Origin: Jiulongibacter sp966250325
GTDB lineage: Bacteria > Bacteroidota > Bacteroidia > Cytophagales > Spirosomataceae
Assembly: GCA_966250325.1 (NCBI GenBank)
Contig: CBINGY010000010.1
Location: forward strand, 31,486 to 95,485
DNA: 64,000 nucleotides
Reading direction: 5' to 3'
In this document: one piece after another, positions 41,492 to 50,047 of the stretch
Layout: every line of letters starts with the position of its first letter
Numbering within the stretch: position 1 is the stretch's first letter
Translations under genes and position numbers: made by a program
Notes under the pieces: model-generated
What the model saw: the letters and a program-made list of their open reading frames with translations, nothing else
Told to the model about the DNA's origin: nothing
Database searches by the model: none

Positions 41492-41878
41492 ATGAGCACA
41501 GAGGCGGAAAAAACACACTACACGGAAAGTGAGCTGGCCGAGTTTGAAGCCATCATTCAAAAGAAACTGGATGCTACCCGGAATGAGATAGAATTCATCA
41601 AGCGTACTTTGAGCCGACAGGACGACAACGGAACGGATAATACCGCTCTGGGCAGTAAAACACTCGAAGATGGGGCAGACATGCGGGAAAAAGAAAGACT
41701 GAACCAGTCTGCCGGACGCCTCTCCAAATTTGCAGCTCAGCTTGAAGCCGCTTTAATCAGAATTAAAAACGGAACCTACGGGGTTTGTAAAGACACCGGA
41801 AAGCTCATTCCCGCCGAAAGGCTGAGAGCGGTTCCTCATACCCAGCAGACCATCGAAGCCAAGATGGCCGCAGCTTGA
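41492..41878 (+). CDS. DksA/TraR-like C4-type regulator with degenerate zinc site
   Basis: A 128-residue protein with a long N-terminal coiled-coil (about 10-90; ESELAEFEAIIQKKLDATRNEI and LSKFAAQLEAALIRI) and a C-terminal DksA/TraR-like part (NGTYGVCKDTGKLIPAERLRAVP). Only one of the four zinc-binding cysteines remains, as is common in Bacteroidota homologues. DksA-type proteins insert the coiled-coil into the RNA polymerase secondary channel; this role is inferred. Confidence 0.85.
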   Translation: MSTEAEKTHYTESELAEFEAIIQKKLDATRNEIEFIKRTLSRQDDNGTDNTALGSKTLEDGADMREKERLNQSAGRLSKFAAQLEAALIRIKNGTYGVCKDTGKLIPAERLRAVPHTQQTIEAKMAAA

Positions 41879-41906
41879 TATCAACCTAAATTAACCCTAA
41901 CTTGTG

Positions 41907-41938
41907 ACCGCCTGCTCGTATTGACAGGCGGTTTTTTT
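41907..41938 (+). terminator. Intrinsic terminator after the DksA-like gene, touching the next start codon
   Basis: An 8-bp stem ACCGCCTG (41907-41914)/CAGGCGGT (41925-41932) is followed by seven T ending at 41938. The next ATG begins at 41939, so there is no space for a separate promoter between them. Confidence 0.85.
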
Positions 41939-43225
41939 ATGCGGTTTATTGCACCTTTTCTGGCCTTTGCCTCCTATCTGGCGTTTGCCTTACTATTTAC
42001 AGACCGATCAAATTTCCCGCTACTTCTCGGGTTTTATCTTGCTTTCTGGCTCTTCTATCTTTACCTGGTATACAAAGAAACGTATCGGTTCCGCGAGCTG
42101 ATTTTTATCGCTATGGCTCTTCGTTTGCCGTTTTTTCTGAATGAACCGGTGCTTTCTGAGGACGTTTACCGCTTTATCTGGGATGGACTTCTAAGCCTTA
42201 GAGGACAGAATCCGTACACCGTGCTTCCTTCGGCCTTCAGTGATTCTATGCCCACAGGTTTGTTTCACAGATTAAATTCTCCGGAGTATTACTCCGTTTA
42301 TCCTCCGGTCAAACAGCTGGTTTTTGTATTCGCCGCATTTCTCGGAAACGGATCGGTACAGGGCAGCCTCTTTTTCCTGCGATTGATTTTACTCCTTACT
42401 TCTCTGGCCGTGATTTGGCTGATCAGGGAAATGCTACTTGTAAGAGGGGAAAAAGAAGCAGACTCTGCTCTTAAATGGTATGCTTTTAACCCTTTACTCA
42501 TTCTGGAAACGGTAGGAAATATACACTTCGAAGAGTTTATGGGCCTTTTTCTGATCAGTTCGTGGTACTTGTTTGTCAAAAGAAAACGCAGCGGATTGGC
42601 GGCTGTATGCTACGCCCTGGCCTGCTCGGTCAAACTGTTGCCGCTTATGCTGGCTCCTCTTATCTGGCGAAAAACCGGTTTTAAACCCGGGCTTCACTTT
42701 CTTTTTCTGGCCGCAGTGGTTTTCCTCCTCCTTTTTATTCCTTTTTTGGGGCAGGGCTTTCCGGGCACTCTTTTCTCATCGATCGACCTGTACTTTCATA
42801 AATTTGAGTTCAATGCCTCGGTCTATTACCTGATCCGGGAGCTGGGTTTTCTTCTTGCAGGTTTCAATATCATCTCTTTTGCAGGCCCTCTGCTGGCTCT
42901 TTCGGGTTTTCTTATCATTCTGAAACTCTCTTTGGAGAAGAGGCCTCTGGCGTCTGCATCACTCCTTATTTTTTTTACCTACCTTCTTCTGGCTACCACG
43001 GTTCACCCCTGGTATCTGCTCACTCCTCTGTTGTTTTCGGTGTTCAGCCCCTACCGCTATATCTGGCTTTGGAGCTTCACGGTTATCTTCTCTTATGCGG
43101 CATACAGGCCAGATGCTGTTCAGGAACAGGGGTGGCTTCTGCTTCTGGAATATTTACCAGTGCTGGGGCTATTTGTCGTAGAAAATTGGGGGAAAGACCT
43201 CATTCACCGATTCAAATTCCTTTAA
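41939..43225 (+). CDS. Polytopic mannosyltransferase-like glycosyltransferase (GT87/GT-C type)
   Basis: A 428-residue integral membrane protein with about ten to twelve hydrophobic helices. A conserved extracytoplasmic loop near residue 75 has SEDVYRFIWDGLLSLRGQNPY, with the Asp-Xn-Arg pattern of GT-C enzymes that use polyprenyl-phosphate sugars. Homologues are annotated as mannosyltransferases. The start codon abuts a terminator, so expression may depend on read-through from the DksA-like gene. Donor and acceptor are unknown. Confidence 0.78.
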   Translation: MRFIAPFLAFASYLAFALLFTDRSNFPLLLGFYLAFWLFYLYLVYKETYRFRELIFIAMALRLPFFLNEPVLSEDVYRFIWDGLLSLRGQNPYTVLPSAFSDSMPTGLFHRLNSPEYYSVYPPVKQLVFVFAAFLGNGSVQGSLFFLRLILLLTSLAVIWLIREMLLVRGEKEADSALKWYAFNPLLILETVGNIHFEEFMGLFLISSWYLFVKRKRSGLAAVCYALACSVKLLPLMLAPLIWRKTGFKPGLHFLFLAAVVFLLLFIPFLGQGFPGTLFSSIDLYFHKFEFNASVYYLIRELGFLLAGFNIISFAGPLLALSGFLIILKLSLEKRPLASASLLIFFTYLLLATTVHPWYLLTPLLFSVFSPYRYIWLWSFTVIFSYAAYRPDAVQEQGWLLLLEYLPVLGLFVVENWGKDLIHRFKFL

Positions 43226-43293
43226 TCCTCCAATATTTTGCTGAAATTCAGAACATTTCTCTTAAAAAAATGCAAAATCAAAAAGGCCTAAGT

Positions 43294-43323
43294 TTGTTTT
43301 CTTAGCCCGAGTTTTTAATTTTG
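43294..43323 (+). promoter_or_regulatory. Promoter of atpD-atpC
   Basis: TTG (43294-43296) and TAATTTTG (43316-43323) are 19 nt apart. The -7 box lies 41 nt before the atpD ATG. Confidence 0.8.
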
Positions 43324-43364
43324 CACTCCGAAAATCACGACGTAGCGTTTAAATATTATTCTCA

Positions 43365-44870
43365 ATGGCAAATATTGGTAAAGTTTCTCAGGTAATCGGT
43401 CCGGTGGTGGACGTGAGCTTCGAAGGCGAAGGCTCTCAGATTCCTGCAATTTTGGATGCCCTTTCTGTGGTAAAGCCAAATGGTCAAAAAGTTATTCTGG
43501 AGTGCCAGCAGCACCTGGGTGAAGACAGAGTAAGAACCATCGCAATGGATTCTACCGACGGTCTTCAGCGAGGAATGGAGGTAACACACCTGGGAACACC
43601 TATCACCATGCCTACCGGTGAAGAAATCAAAGGACGCCTTTTCAACGTAGTGGGTGAAGCCATTGACGGTCTGGGTGAGGTAACCACCAAAGGGATGTCT
43701 ATTCACCGTTCAGCTCCTAAGTTTGAGGATCTGGCGACGGCTACCGAAGTTCTTTTCACGGGTATCAAAGTAATTGACCTGCTTGCTCCTTACGTAAAAG
43801 GGGGTAAAATCGGTTTGTTTGGTGGTGCCGGTGTAGGTAAAACCGTATTGATTCAGGAGCTTATCAATAACATCGCCAAGGCATATGCCGGTCTTTCGGT
43901 ATTTGCAGGAGTAGGAGAGCGTACCCGTGAAGGAAATGACCTGCTTCGTGAAATGATCGAATCGGGAATCGTGAAATACGGCGATGCCTTTAAGCATTCA
44001 ATGGAAGAAGGTGGCTGGGATCTGAGTGTGGTAGATCGTGAGGCTCTTAAAGAATCACAGGCTACCTTTATTTTTGGACAGATGAACGAGCCTCCGGGAG
44101 CCCGTGCCCGTGTAGCCCTTTCCGGACTTACCGTCGCCGAGCACTTCCGGGATGGTGATGGTGAAGGCAAGGGTCGTGATATCCTTTTCTTTATCGATAA
44201 CATTTTCCGTTTCACGCAGGCAGGTTCTGAGGTATCTGCCCTTCTGGGACGTATGCCTTCAGCGGTAGGCTATCAGCCTACGCTGGCTACCGAAATGGGT
44301 GCCATGCAGGAGCGTATCGCCTCTACCAAGAGAGGTTCTATCACGTCGGTTCAGGCGGTTTATGTACCTGCCGATGACTTGACTGACCCCGCTCCGGCTA
44401 CTACCTTTGCTCACCTGGATGCCACCACGGTACTTTCCCGTAAAATTGCCGAGTTGGGTATCTATCCGGCAGTGGATCCATTGGATTCTTCGTCGCGTAT
44501 TCTTTCGGCAGAAGTATTGGGTAATGCCCATTACGACTGTGCCCAGCGTGTGAAAAACATCCTTCAGCGTTATAAAGAACTTCAGGATATTATTGCGATC
44601 CTGGGTCTGGAAGAGCTTTCAGAAGATGATAAACTGGTGGTATCGCGTGCCCGTCGTGTGCAGCGTTTCCTTTCTCAGCCTTTCTTTGTAGCTGAGCAGT
44701 TTACGGGTCTGAAAGGAGTTCTTGTGGATATCAACGATACCATCAAAGGATTCAATGAAATCATGGACGGTAAGTATGATCACCTGCCTGAAGCAGCCTT
44801 TAACCTGGTAGGTACCATTGAAGATGCCGTGGTGAAAGGAGAGAAATTACTTGCAGAAGCAAATAAATAA
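43365..44870 (+). CDS. atpD: ATP synthase F1 subunit beta
   Basis: A 501-residue catalytic subunit. The P-loop is FGGAGVGKTVLIQ (near 155), the catalytic Glu is in GVGERTREGNDL, and the signature PAVDPLDSSS is near 366. It is followed by atpC after an 8-nt gap, and the other F-type genes are not in the window, the split arrangement usual in Bacteroidota. Confidence 0.98.
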   Translation: MANIGKVSQVIGPVVDVSFEGEGSQIPAILDALSVVKPNGQKVILECQQHLGEDRVRTIAMDSTDGLQRGMEVTHLGTPITMPTGEEIKGRLFNVVGEAIDGLGEVTTKGMSIHRSAPKFEDLATATEVLFTGIKVIDLLAPYVKGGKIGLFGGAGVGKTVLIQELINNIAKAYAGLSVFAGVGERTREGNDLLREMIESGIVKYGDAFKHSMEEGGWDLSVVDREALKESQATFIFGQMNEPPGARARVALSGLTVAEHFRDGDGEGKGRDILFFIDNIFRFTQAGSEVSALLGRMPSAVGYQPTLATEMGAMQERIASTKRGSITSVQAVYVPADDLTDPAPATTFAHLDATTVLSRKIAELGIYPAVDPLDSSSRILSAEVLGNAHYDCAQRVKNILQRYKELQDIIAILGLEELSEDDKLVVSRARRVQRFLSQPFFVAEQFTGLKGVLVDINDTIKGFNEIMDGKYDHLPEAAFNLVGTIEDAVVKGEKLLAEANK

Positions 44871-44878
44871 CAGCAAAA

Positions 44879-45127
44879 ATGTTGCTCGAAATAATTACAC
44901 CGGATAAAAACGTTTTCAAAGGAGAGGTTTCTATTGTAACCCTTCCCGGAAAAAACGGTGAATTTCAGATTCTCAAAGATCACGCTCCTCTGGTAAGTAC
45001 CCTTGACAAAGGAAATCTGACTTATGAGCAGGCTGGCACAAAAGAAACTCTTCTTGTGGACGGTGGTGTGATCGAAGTTTCAGATAATAAAGTTCTGGTA
45101 CTAGCAGAGGCCGTTCTCACGGCATAA
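44879..45127 (+). CDS. atpC: ATP synthase F1 subunit epsilon (short form)
   Basis: An 82-residue epsilon with only the N-terminal beta-sandwich (LEIITPDKNVFKGEVSIVTLPGKNGEFQIL, DGGVIEVSDNKVLVLAEAV). The two-helix C-terminal domain present in the roughly 135-residue E. coli form, which inhibits ATP hydrolysis, is missing. The frame ends cleanly and a terminator follows, so this is the natural length. Confidence 0.95.
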   Translation: MLLEIITPDKNVFKGEVSIVTLPGKNGEFQILKDHAPLVSTLDKGNLTYEQAGTKETLLVDGGVIEVSDNKVLVLAEAVLTA

Positions 45128-45153
45128 GAGGTGTCTGGAATAAACGATAAAAG

Positions 45154-45186
45154 GGCTTCGGGTAACACCGAAGCCTTTTCTTTTTA
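45154..45186 (+). terminator. Intrinsic terminator of atpDC
   Basis: An 8-bp stem GGCTTCGG/CCGAAGCC (45154-45161, 45168-45175) is followed by TTTTCTTTTT. Confidence 0.88.
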
Positions 45187-45218
45187 ACCGGTTCGTATGC
45201 TCTCATAGTATTCCTTAG

Positions 45219-45226
45219 TAAGTTTG
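45219..45226 (+). promoter_or_regulatory. Promoter -7 element for the GH3 gene
   Basis: TAAGTTTG fits TAnnTTTG and ends 19 nt before the ATG at 45246; no TTG stands at the expected distance. Confidence 0.5.
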
Positions 45227-45245
45227 TTTTCTATCAGTTATTGTA

Positions 45246-46739
45246 ATGGGATTAAAATCTTTCCTGAGTAAACCCCTTGCCGCATTAACCGCCCGGCAGC
45301 AGCAAAAATGGATGAGAAATGCCTCTGGTGTTCAGAAGTACTGGAGGGAACAGATTGTGCAAACAGCAGCCAACACCACTTTTGGGAAAGATCATTTTTT
45401 CAGGGATATCCGCACGTATGACGATTTTAAACAGGCTGTTCCGGTCAAAGATTATGAAGGTATCAAATCCTATGTAGAGCTGATTCTTGACGGAAAAGAG
45501 GATGTGCTTTGGCCCGGAAAACCTCTCTATTTTGCCAAAACTTCGGGCACCACCTCGGGTACCAAATACATTCCTATTACCAAAGACTCCATTGGAAACC
45601 ACATTGGCTCGGCCAAAAATGCCCTGCTCAATTACATTCATGAAACCGGAAATTCGGGTTTTCTGGATAACAAACTCATCTTTCTGAGCGGCAGCCCCGA
45701 AATGGAGAAAAAGGCAGGGATTTTTACCGGCAGGCTTTCAGGAATTTCCAATCATCATGTACCCGGTTATTTACGCACCAATCAGCTCCCCAGTTATCAG
45801 ACCAACTGCATCGAAGACTGGGAAGAAAAGCTGGAGAAAATCATTGATGAAACCATTGATCAGTCTATGGGACTCATTTCAGGGATTCCACCCTGGGTGC
45901 AGATGTATTTTGACCGTATTCAGGCCCGTACCGGGAAACAGATCAAGGATGTTTTTCCTGAATTTAACCTGTTTGTGTACGGTGGCGTAAACTTTGAACC
46001 CTACCGGGCCAAACTTTTCGAATCGATCGGGAAGAAAATTGATTCGGTGGAACTTTACCCGGCCTCCGAAGGCTTCATTGCTTATCAGGATAAGTTTGAT
46101 TCGGAAGGTTTGCTGCTGCTGCTGAATGAAGGCATTTTTTATGAGTTTATTCCGGCAGAAGAGTATTTCAATGAAAATCCTACCCGGCTGAGCATTGAGC
46201 AGGTGGAACTTGGTAAAAACTATGCCCTTGTAATCAATAGCAATGCGGGTCTCTGGGGCTATGCGATCGGTGATACCGTGAAGTTTGTTTCTCTCGATCC
46301 GTACCGAATTCTGGTTTCGGGCCGCATCAAGCATTTTATCTCGGCTTTCGGGGAGCATGTAATCGGTGAAGAAGTGGAAAAAGCCATGAAATACGCCTGT
46401 GAAAGGCATCCAGAAGTAGAGGTAGTGGAATTTACGGTGGCTCCTATGGTAACTCCCGCCGAAGGCCTTCCTTATCATGAGTGGCTCATTGAGTTTGCTC
46501 AGATGCCGGCCCACGAAGAAGCCTTTGCCAAAGATCTTAATGACAAAATGGTAGAGCTGAACGTGTACTATGAAGATCTCATTGTGGGTTCCATCCTTCG
46601 TCCCCTGGTAGTAACTTCCCTTCCAAGAAATGCCTTCATCGATTACATGAAATCCATTGGCAAACTGGGCGGGCAGAATAAAGTGCCCAGGCTGGCCAAT
46701 GACCGGGTTATTGCAGATATTCTCACTATTGACAAATAA
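45246..46739 (+). CDS. GH3 auxin-responsive-type acyl-adenylate enzyme
   Basis: A 497-residue protein of the GH3 family, whose plant members adenylate plant hormones such as auxin and jasmonate and join them to amino acids. Blocks visible are FAKTSGTTSGTKYIPITKDSI (ATP-binding Ser/Thr-rich loop), LFVYGGVNFEPY, ELYPASEGFIAYQ, and YAIGDTVKFV. The bacterial substrate is unknown. It has its own probable promoter and is followed by an unrelated lipoprotein. Confidence 0.9.
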   Translation: MGLKSFLSKPLAALTARQQQKWMRNASGVQKYWREQIVQTAANTTFGKDHFFRDIRTYDDFKQAVPVKDYEGIKSYVELILDGKEDVLWPGKPLYFAKTSGTTSGTKYIPITKDSIGNHIGSAKNALLNYIHETGNSGFLDNKLIFLSGSPEMEKKAGIFTGRLSGISNHHVPGYLRTNQLPSYQTNCIEDWEEKLEKIIDETIDQSMGLISGIPPWVQMYFDRIQARTGKQIKDVFPEFNLFVYGGVNFEPYRAKLFESIGKKIDSVELYPASEGFIAYQDKFDSEGLLLLLNEGIFYEFIPAEEYFNENPTRLSIEQVELGKNYALVINSNAGLWGYAIGDTVKFVSLDPYRILVSGRIKHFISAFGEHVIGEEVEKAMKYACERHPEVEVVEFTVAPMVTPAEGLPYHEWLIEFAQMPAHEEAFAKDLNDKMVELNVYYEDLIVGSILRPLVVTSLPRNAFIDYMKSIGKLGGQNKVPRLANDRVIADILTIDK

Positions 46740-46765
46740 CCATTCAAATTAGAAACCTTTATTGT

Positions 46766-48040
46766 ATGAATTTCACACAAAAGATTCTCTTCTATTTATT
46801 TCTATGCAACGTTTTCTTAGCCTGCACTTCAAAACAGGACCTGATTGAGCCAGAAGAGGAAGTTCCGGCAAACAATGACTTGATTCCCATTGACGAAAAC
46901 TCAGCATTTTCCGAAGCTAATTTTAAGGCATCTTTCGATCAACTGTTTTTTGACATTACAACAAATCTTGGAATCTTCGGAGAACTGTCGTCCACACATA
47001 AATATGATGACAAAGGGCTTTTTGTAGCCAGTTTTCTGGGAAGTAGTGCTTTTGGGGATTTTTACAAAGAGTTAGTTGAAGTTAAACACGCCTATAGTGA
47101 AAAGGGAGTAATTCTTTCATCAACACTTACCGATCAGAATAACATTATTGCGAACACTAACGGACTAACTACGCTTTCATACACGTACAATTCCATAGGC
47201 ATGATTTCGGAAATTCTCATGTCAACGCCAGCTCTTAACGCTGAAAGAACATTTCATCTCAAGTTAGTTTATGACTCCTCAAAACGGCTCATTGAAAAGG
47301 TTTCAGAATCTGACGGAAGCGTAATGACCACAAAATACACATACAATACGGAGGGCAAAATAAAATCGATGGAATATCATGACAGTCAATCCGATGTCAT
47401 TTCATTGCTTGAATTTTCCTTCAATACCACTTTTCATATAAGCAAACTCACAATAACAAATACGAATCATTCAGAAAACAACCAGATAGATTTTACGACC
47501 TGGTTATATAATTATGACACTGAAAATCGGATTCTCTCAGTAGGCAACGATTCCGGGCAGAGATTGACAGTTACCTATTTATCAGATGAACTGATCCAAA
47601 TAGACCAGAGTTTTGAGGCTGTTGCTATCTTATCTTATGTAAGAAACCATCAAAACCAGATTGTTTCATTTACCGATTTCACCTATAATGAATTAGATGA
47701 ATTTCTATTTGCTGAAAGATATTCGTACAACGAAAAAGGGATTCTTCTTCGAGTCGAATTCCTTTCGGGTCAGGTGGAAGAACCAAATTTAACCGGGTAT
47801 GTTGTCCTTGAAGAAATCAATAATTCCAGCGGAGAAATAAATCTTTTGTTTTACTCAGACCAGAATGAATTAATCTATACCGGGAAATTCATAAATAACG
47901 AGAACATAGAATTGATATACTTTCAGTATTTGAATGATTTCAGGATTCGTGAACATACCATTTTCTATAACAAAGACGGGAATATTGTTGACTTGAAGGA
48001 TATACCTGAGGAGTGGATCAGGAATTTAATGGGGATATAA
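46766..48040 (+). CDS. Hypothetical lipoprotein with YD-repeat-like segments
   Basis: A 424-residue protein with a lipoprotein signal (FLACTS, Cys19 or nearby). The mature part repeats strands of the form YTYNSIGMISEI, LVYDSSKRLIEKV, YTYNTEGKIKSM, YNYDTENRILSVG and YSYNEKGILLRV, a Tyr-Asp/Asn-Gly rhythm like the YD repeats of Rhs-type shells. The codon use is more AT-rich than in the flanking genes. It is probably a surface or periplasmic beta-rich protein; no enzyme domain is seen. Confidence 0.72.
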   Translation: MNFTQKILFYLFLCNVFLACTSKQDLIEPEEEVPANNDLIPIDENSAFSEANFKASFDQLFFDITTNLGIFGELSSTHKYDDKGLFVASFLGSSAFGDFYKELVEVKHAYSEKGVILSSTLTDQNNIIANTNGLTTLSYTYNSIGMISEILMSTPALNAERTFHLKLVYDSSKRLIEKVSESDGSVMTTKYTYNTEGKIKSMEYHDSQSDVISLLEFSFNTTFHISKLTITNTNHSENNQIDFTTWLYNYDTENRILSVGNDSGQRLTVTYLSDELIQIDQSFEAVAILSYVRNHQNQIVSFTDFTYNELDEFLFAERYSYNEKGILLRVEFLSGQVEEPNLTGYVVLEEINNSSGEINLLFYSDQNELIYTGKFINNENIELIYFQYLNDFRIREHTIFYNKDGNIVDLKDIPEEWIRNLMGI

Positions 48041-48050
48041 ATTGATCGTC

Positions 48051-48839
48051 TTAGGTTTCTTTGTCTTCAGATATGGTAAACCCATCGGCATCCCGCCAGA
48101 TCGGAAAGGTTTCCCGAAAGTGCTGAAGGGCATCATACGATAAAACAGACGAAAAGCTTCCGGCCTGTGATTCCAGTTTCTTTATGACAACACCTTTGTA
48201 ATCAATTAATTGAGATTCGCCTATATACGAAATGTTGTTTCCGTCAACTCCTATACGATTACAACCAATTGCGAAAGCCTGATTTTCTATCGCACGGGCT
48301 GGCAAAAGGGTATTCCAGACGTGATTTCGGGCGGCAGGCCAGTTGGCTACGTACAGAAGAAGGTCGTATTCGTTATTTCGGTTCCTTGTCCATACGGGAA
48401 AGCGAAGGTCATAGCAGATCTGCGGAAGGATCTTCCAGCCTTTCCAATCCACAATCAACCTTTCATTCCCGCGGCTAAATGCCTCACCCTCTGCACCGAT
48501 ACTGAAAAGATGGCGTTTGTTGTAGCTATACGTATGGCCGTCGGGTTTTACGAAAAGAAAGCGGTTATACACTTTCCCCTGTTCCTTAATAAAAAGCGAA
48601 CCACAGATGGCTGCCCCGGTTTTGGCGGCCATCATTTTCATCCACTTATGGGAGGTGAGGTTCATGGTCTCGGCCAGCTCGGGGCCATTGGAAGAAAAAC
48701 CTGTCGTAAAAGTTTCGGGAAATACAATCAGATCCGTTTCCGCCTCGGCCAGCAGTTCTTCCAGCTCAGCCAGATTGGCCCCTGCCTGTTCCCAGTGGGT
48801 ATCTGCCTGAACCACCGTTACGTGCAGATCCTGTTTCAT
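48051..48839 (-). CDS. Nitrilase-superfamily amidase (omega-amidase/YafV-like)
   Basis: A 262-residue carbon-nitrogen hydrolase. The catalytic triad is Glu in LIVFPETFTTGF, Lys in YNKRHLFSIG, and Cys in LPQICYDLRFPVW. The ANWPAARNHVWNTLLPARAIENQ block and ISYIGESQLID match the omega-amidase group, which deamidates alpha-ketoglutaramate-like products. It lies 3 nt downstream of the peptide deformylase gene on the same strand, so the two are cotranscribed. Confidence 0.93.
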   Translation of the reverse strand: MKQDLHVTVVQADTHWEQAGANLAELEELLAEAETDLIVFPETFTTGFSSNGPELAETMNLTSHKWMKMMAAKTGAAICGSLFIKEQGKVYNRFLFVKPDGHTYSYNKRHLFSIGAEGEAFSRGNERLIVDWKGWKILPQICYDLRFPVWTRNRNNEYDLLLYVANWPAARNHVWNTLLPARAIENQAFAIGCNRIGVDGNNISYIGESQLIDYKGVVIKKLESQAGSFSSVLSYDALQHFRETFPIWRDADGFTISEDKET

Positions 48840-48842
48840 CGT

Positions 48843-49421
48843 TTATTTTTTGAAAAACCTCATGCGGTAGTCGGCCTTCACCATGCCCTTTGAAATGTTG
48901 GTCAGTCGTTTTTTTAGCAACTGTTTTTTTAGCGGACTTACATGATCGGTGAAAAGAATCCCTTCGATGTGGTCATATTCATGCTGGATGATGCGGGCGG
49001 CCATATCGGCATAGACTTCGGTGTGTTCGTTCCAGTCGGTATCTCTATAACGAATCTTCACGGTTTCCGGGCGGTACACCTCGGCACGTACATCCGGAAT
49101 GCTTAGACATCCCTCTTCATACGCCCATTCTTCTCCCTCTTCTTCCAGAATCTCGGCATTGATAAAGACTTTTCTGAAGCCTTCCAGATGCGGGTTTTTT
49201 TCTTCGTCATCTTCCAGATTCTGATTCATCTGATGCCCGTCTACCACAAACATACGGATATCCTTGCCTATCTGAGGAGCCGCCAGGCCCACACCAGAGG
49301 CGGCATACATGGTTTCAAACATGTCTTCTGCCAGCTGCTTCACATCCAGTTCTCCCTTTTCAATGTTGCGGCATTCTTTGCGTAATACGGGGTCACCGTA
49401 AGCTACAATCGGATAAATCAT
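48843..49421 (-). CDS. def: Peptide deformylase
   Basis: A 192-residue metalloenzyme that removes the formyl group from new proteins. All three motifs are present: GVGLAAPQIG, EEGCLSIPDV with the metal-binding Cys, and QHEYDHIEGILF with the HExxH pair. An acidic insert (NLEDDEEKNPHLE) follows motif 1, typical of this phylum. It is upstream of the amidase gene. Confidence 0.97.
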   Translation of the reverse strand: MIYPIVAYGDPVLRKECRNIEKGELDVKQLAEDMFETMYAASGVGLAAPQIGKDIRMFVVDGHQMNQNLEDDEEKNPHLEGFRKVFINAEILEEEGEEWAYEEGCLSIPDVRAEVYRPETVKIRYRDTDWNEHTEVYADMAARIIQHEYDHIEGILFTDHVSPLKKQLLKKRLTNISKGMVKADYRMRFFKK

Positions 49422-49470
49422 GAAATTGGTTTAGATAAAACGATCTGCAAAAATAAGGATTCTTTGCCAC

Positions 49471-49923
49471 TCATCTGCGGTCCAGTTGCTTTTCCAGATG
49501 AATGCGGTAATCGGCTATCTGAGGGCGTTCTTCTATTTGTACAATATCGAAGCCGTTTTTCAGGGCAAACACCAGCATGGGTTTCAGGTAATTTCTGGTT
49601 TTAAACCGCACTTTCCGAAACCCGTGTTCTTTTAAGATCATTTCCTGCTCTGCGGCAAGGGCCCGGGCGGCTCCGGAGTTTCTGAACATGGGCAATACCC
49701 CGCCCATCCAGCTGTAAAACACGTCTTCTTCATCACTTTCATAGCCGATTTTGAAACCGGCATCCTGACCGTCAATTTGAGCAATAAGACCCACAAACCG
49801 CTTATTCCGGGTGCGTGAAATATACTCCGACAGCCCGTAAGGAGATCCGGAGAATTCAGGAATAAGCACCGAAATACGGTAGCATTCCTCCGGGCTGGCT
49901 TGTCTGATTCGAATGTTCGGCAT
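49471..49923 (-). CDS. GNAT-family N-acetyltransferase
   Basis: A 150-residue protein with the acetyl-CoA-binding region GGVLPMFRNSGAARALAAEQE and the later VFALKNGFDIVQIEE typical of GNAT. The substrate is unknown. The ATG at 49923 is preferred; the ORF extension to 50019 overlaps the promoter region of the divergent large secreted-protein gene. Confidence 0.85.
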   Translation of the reverse strand: MPNIRIRQASPEECYRISVLIPEFSGSPYGLSEYISRTRNKRFVGLIAQIDGQDAGFKIGYESDEEDVFYSWMGGVLPMFRNSGAARALAAEQEMILKEHGFRKVRFKTRNYLKPMLVFALKNGFDIVQIEERPQIADYRIHLEKQLDRR

Positions 49924-50047
49924 ATTTGTCAATACGAAAAGGAATAATTCTGTACAAAAATACGTTTTCAAAGGGCAATTGCCGTATTTTAGGTCAACTA
50001 CCCGCAAGGATGGTTTCATTTTTGCGGCAGATTTTCCGGAGGTGCAA

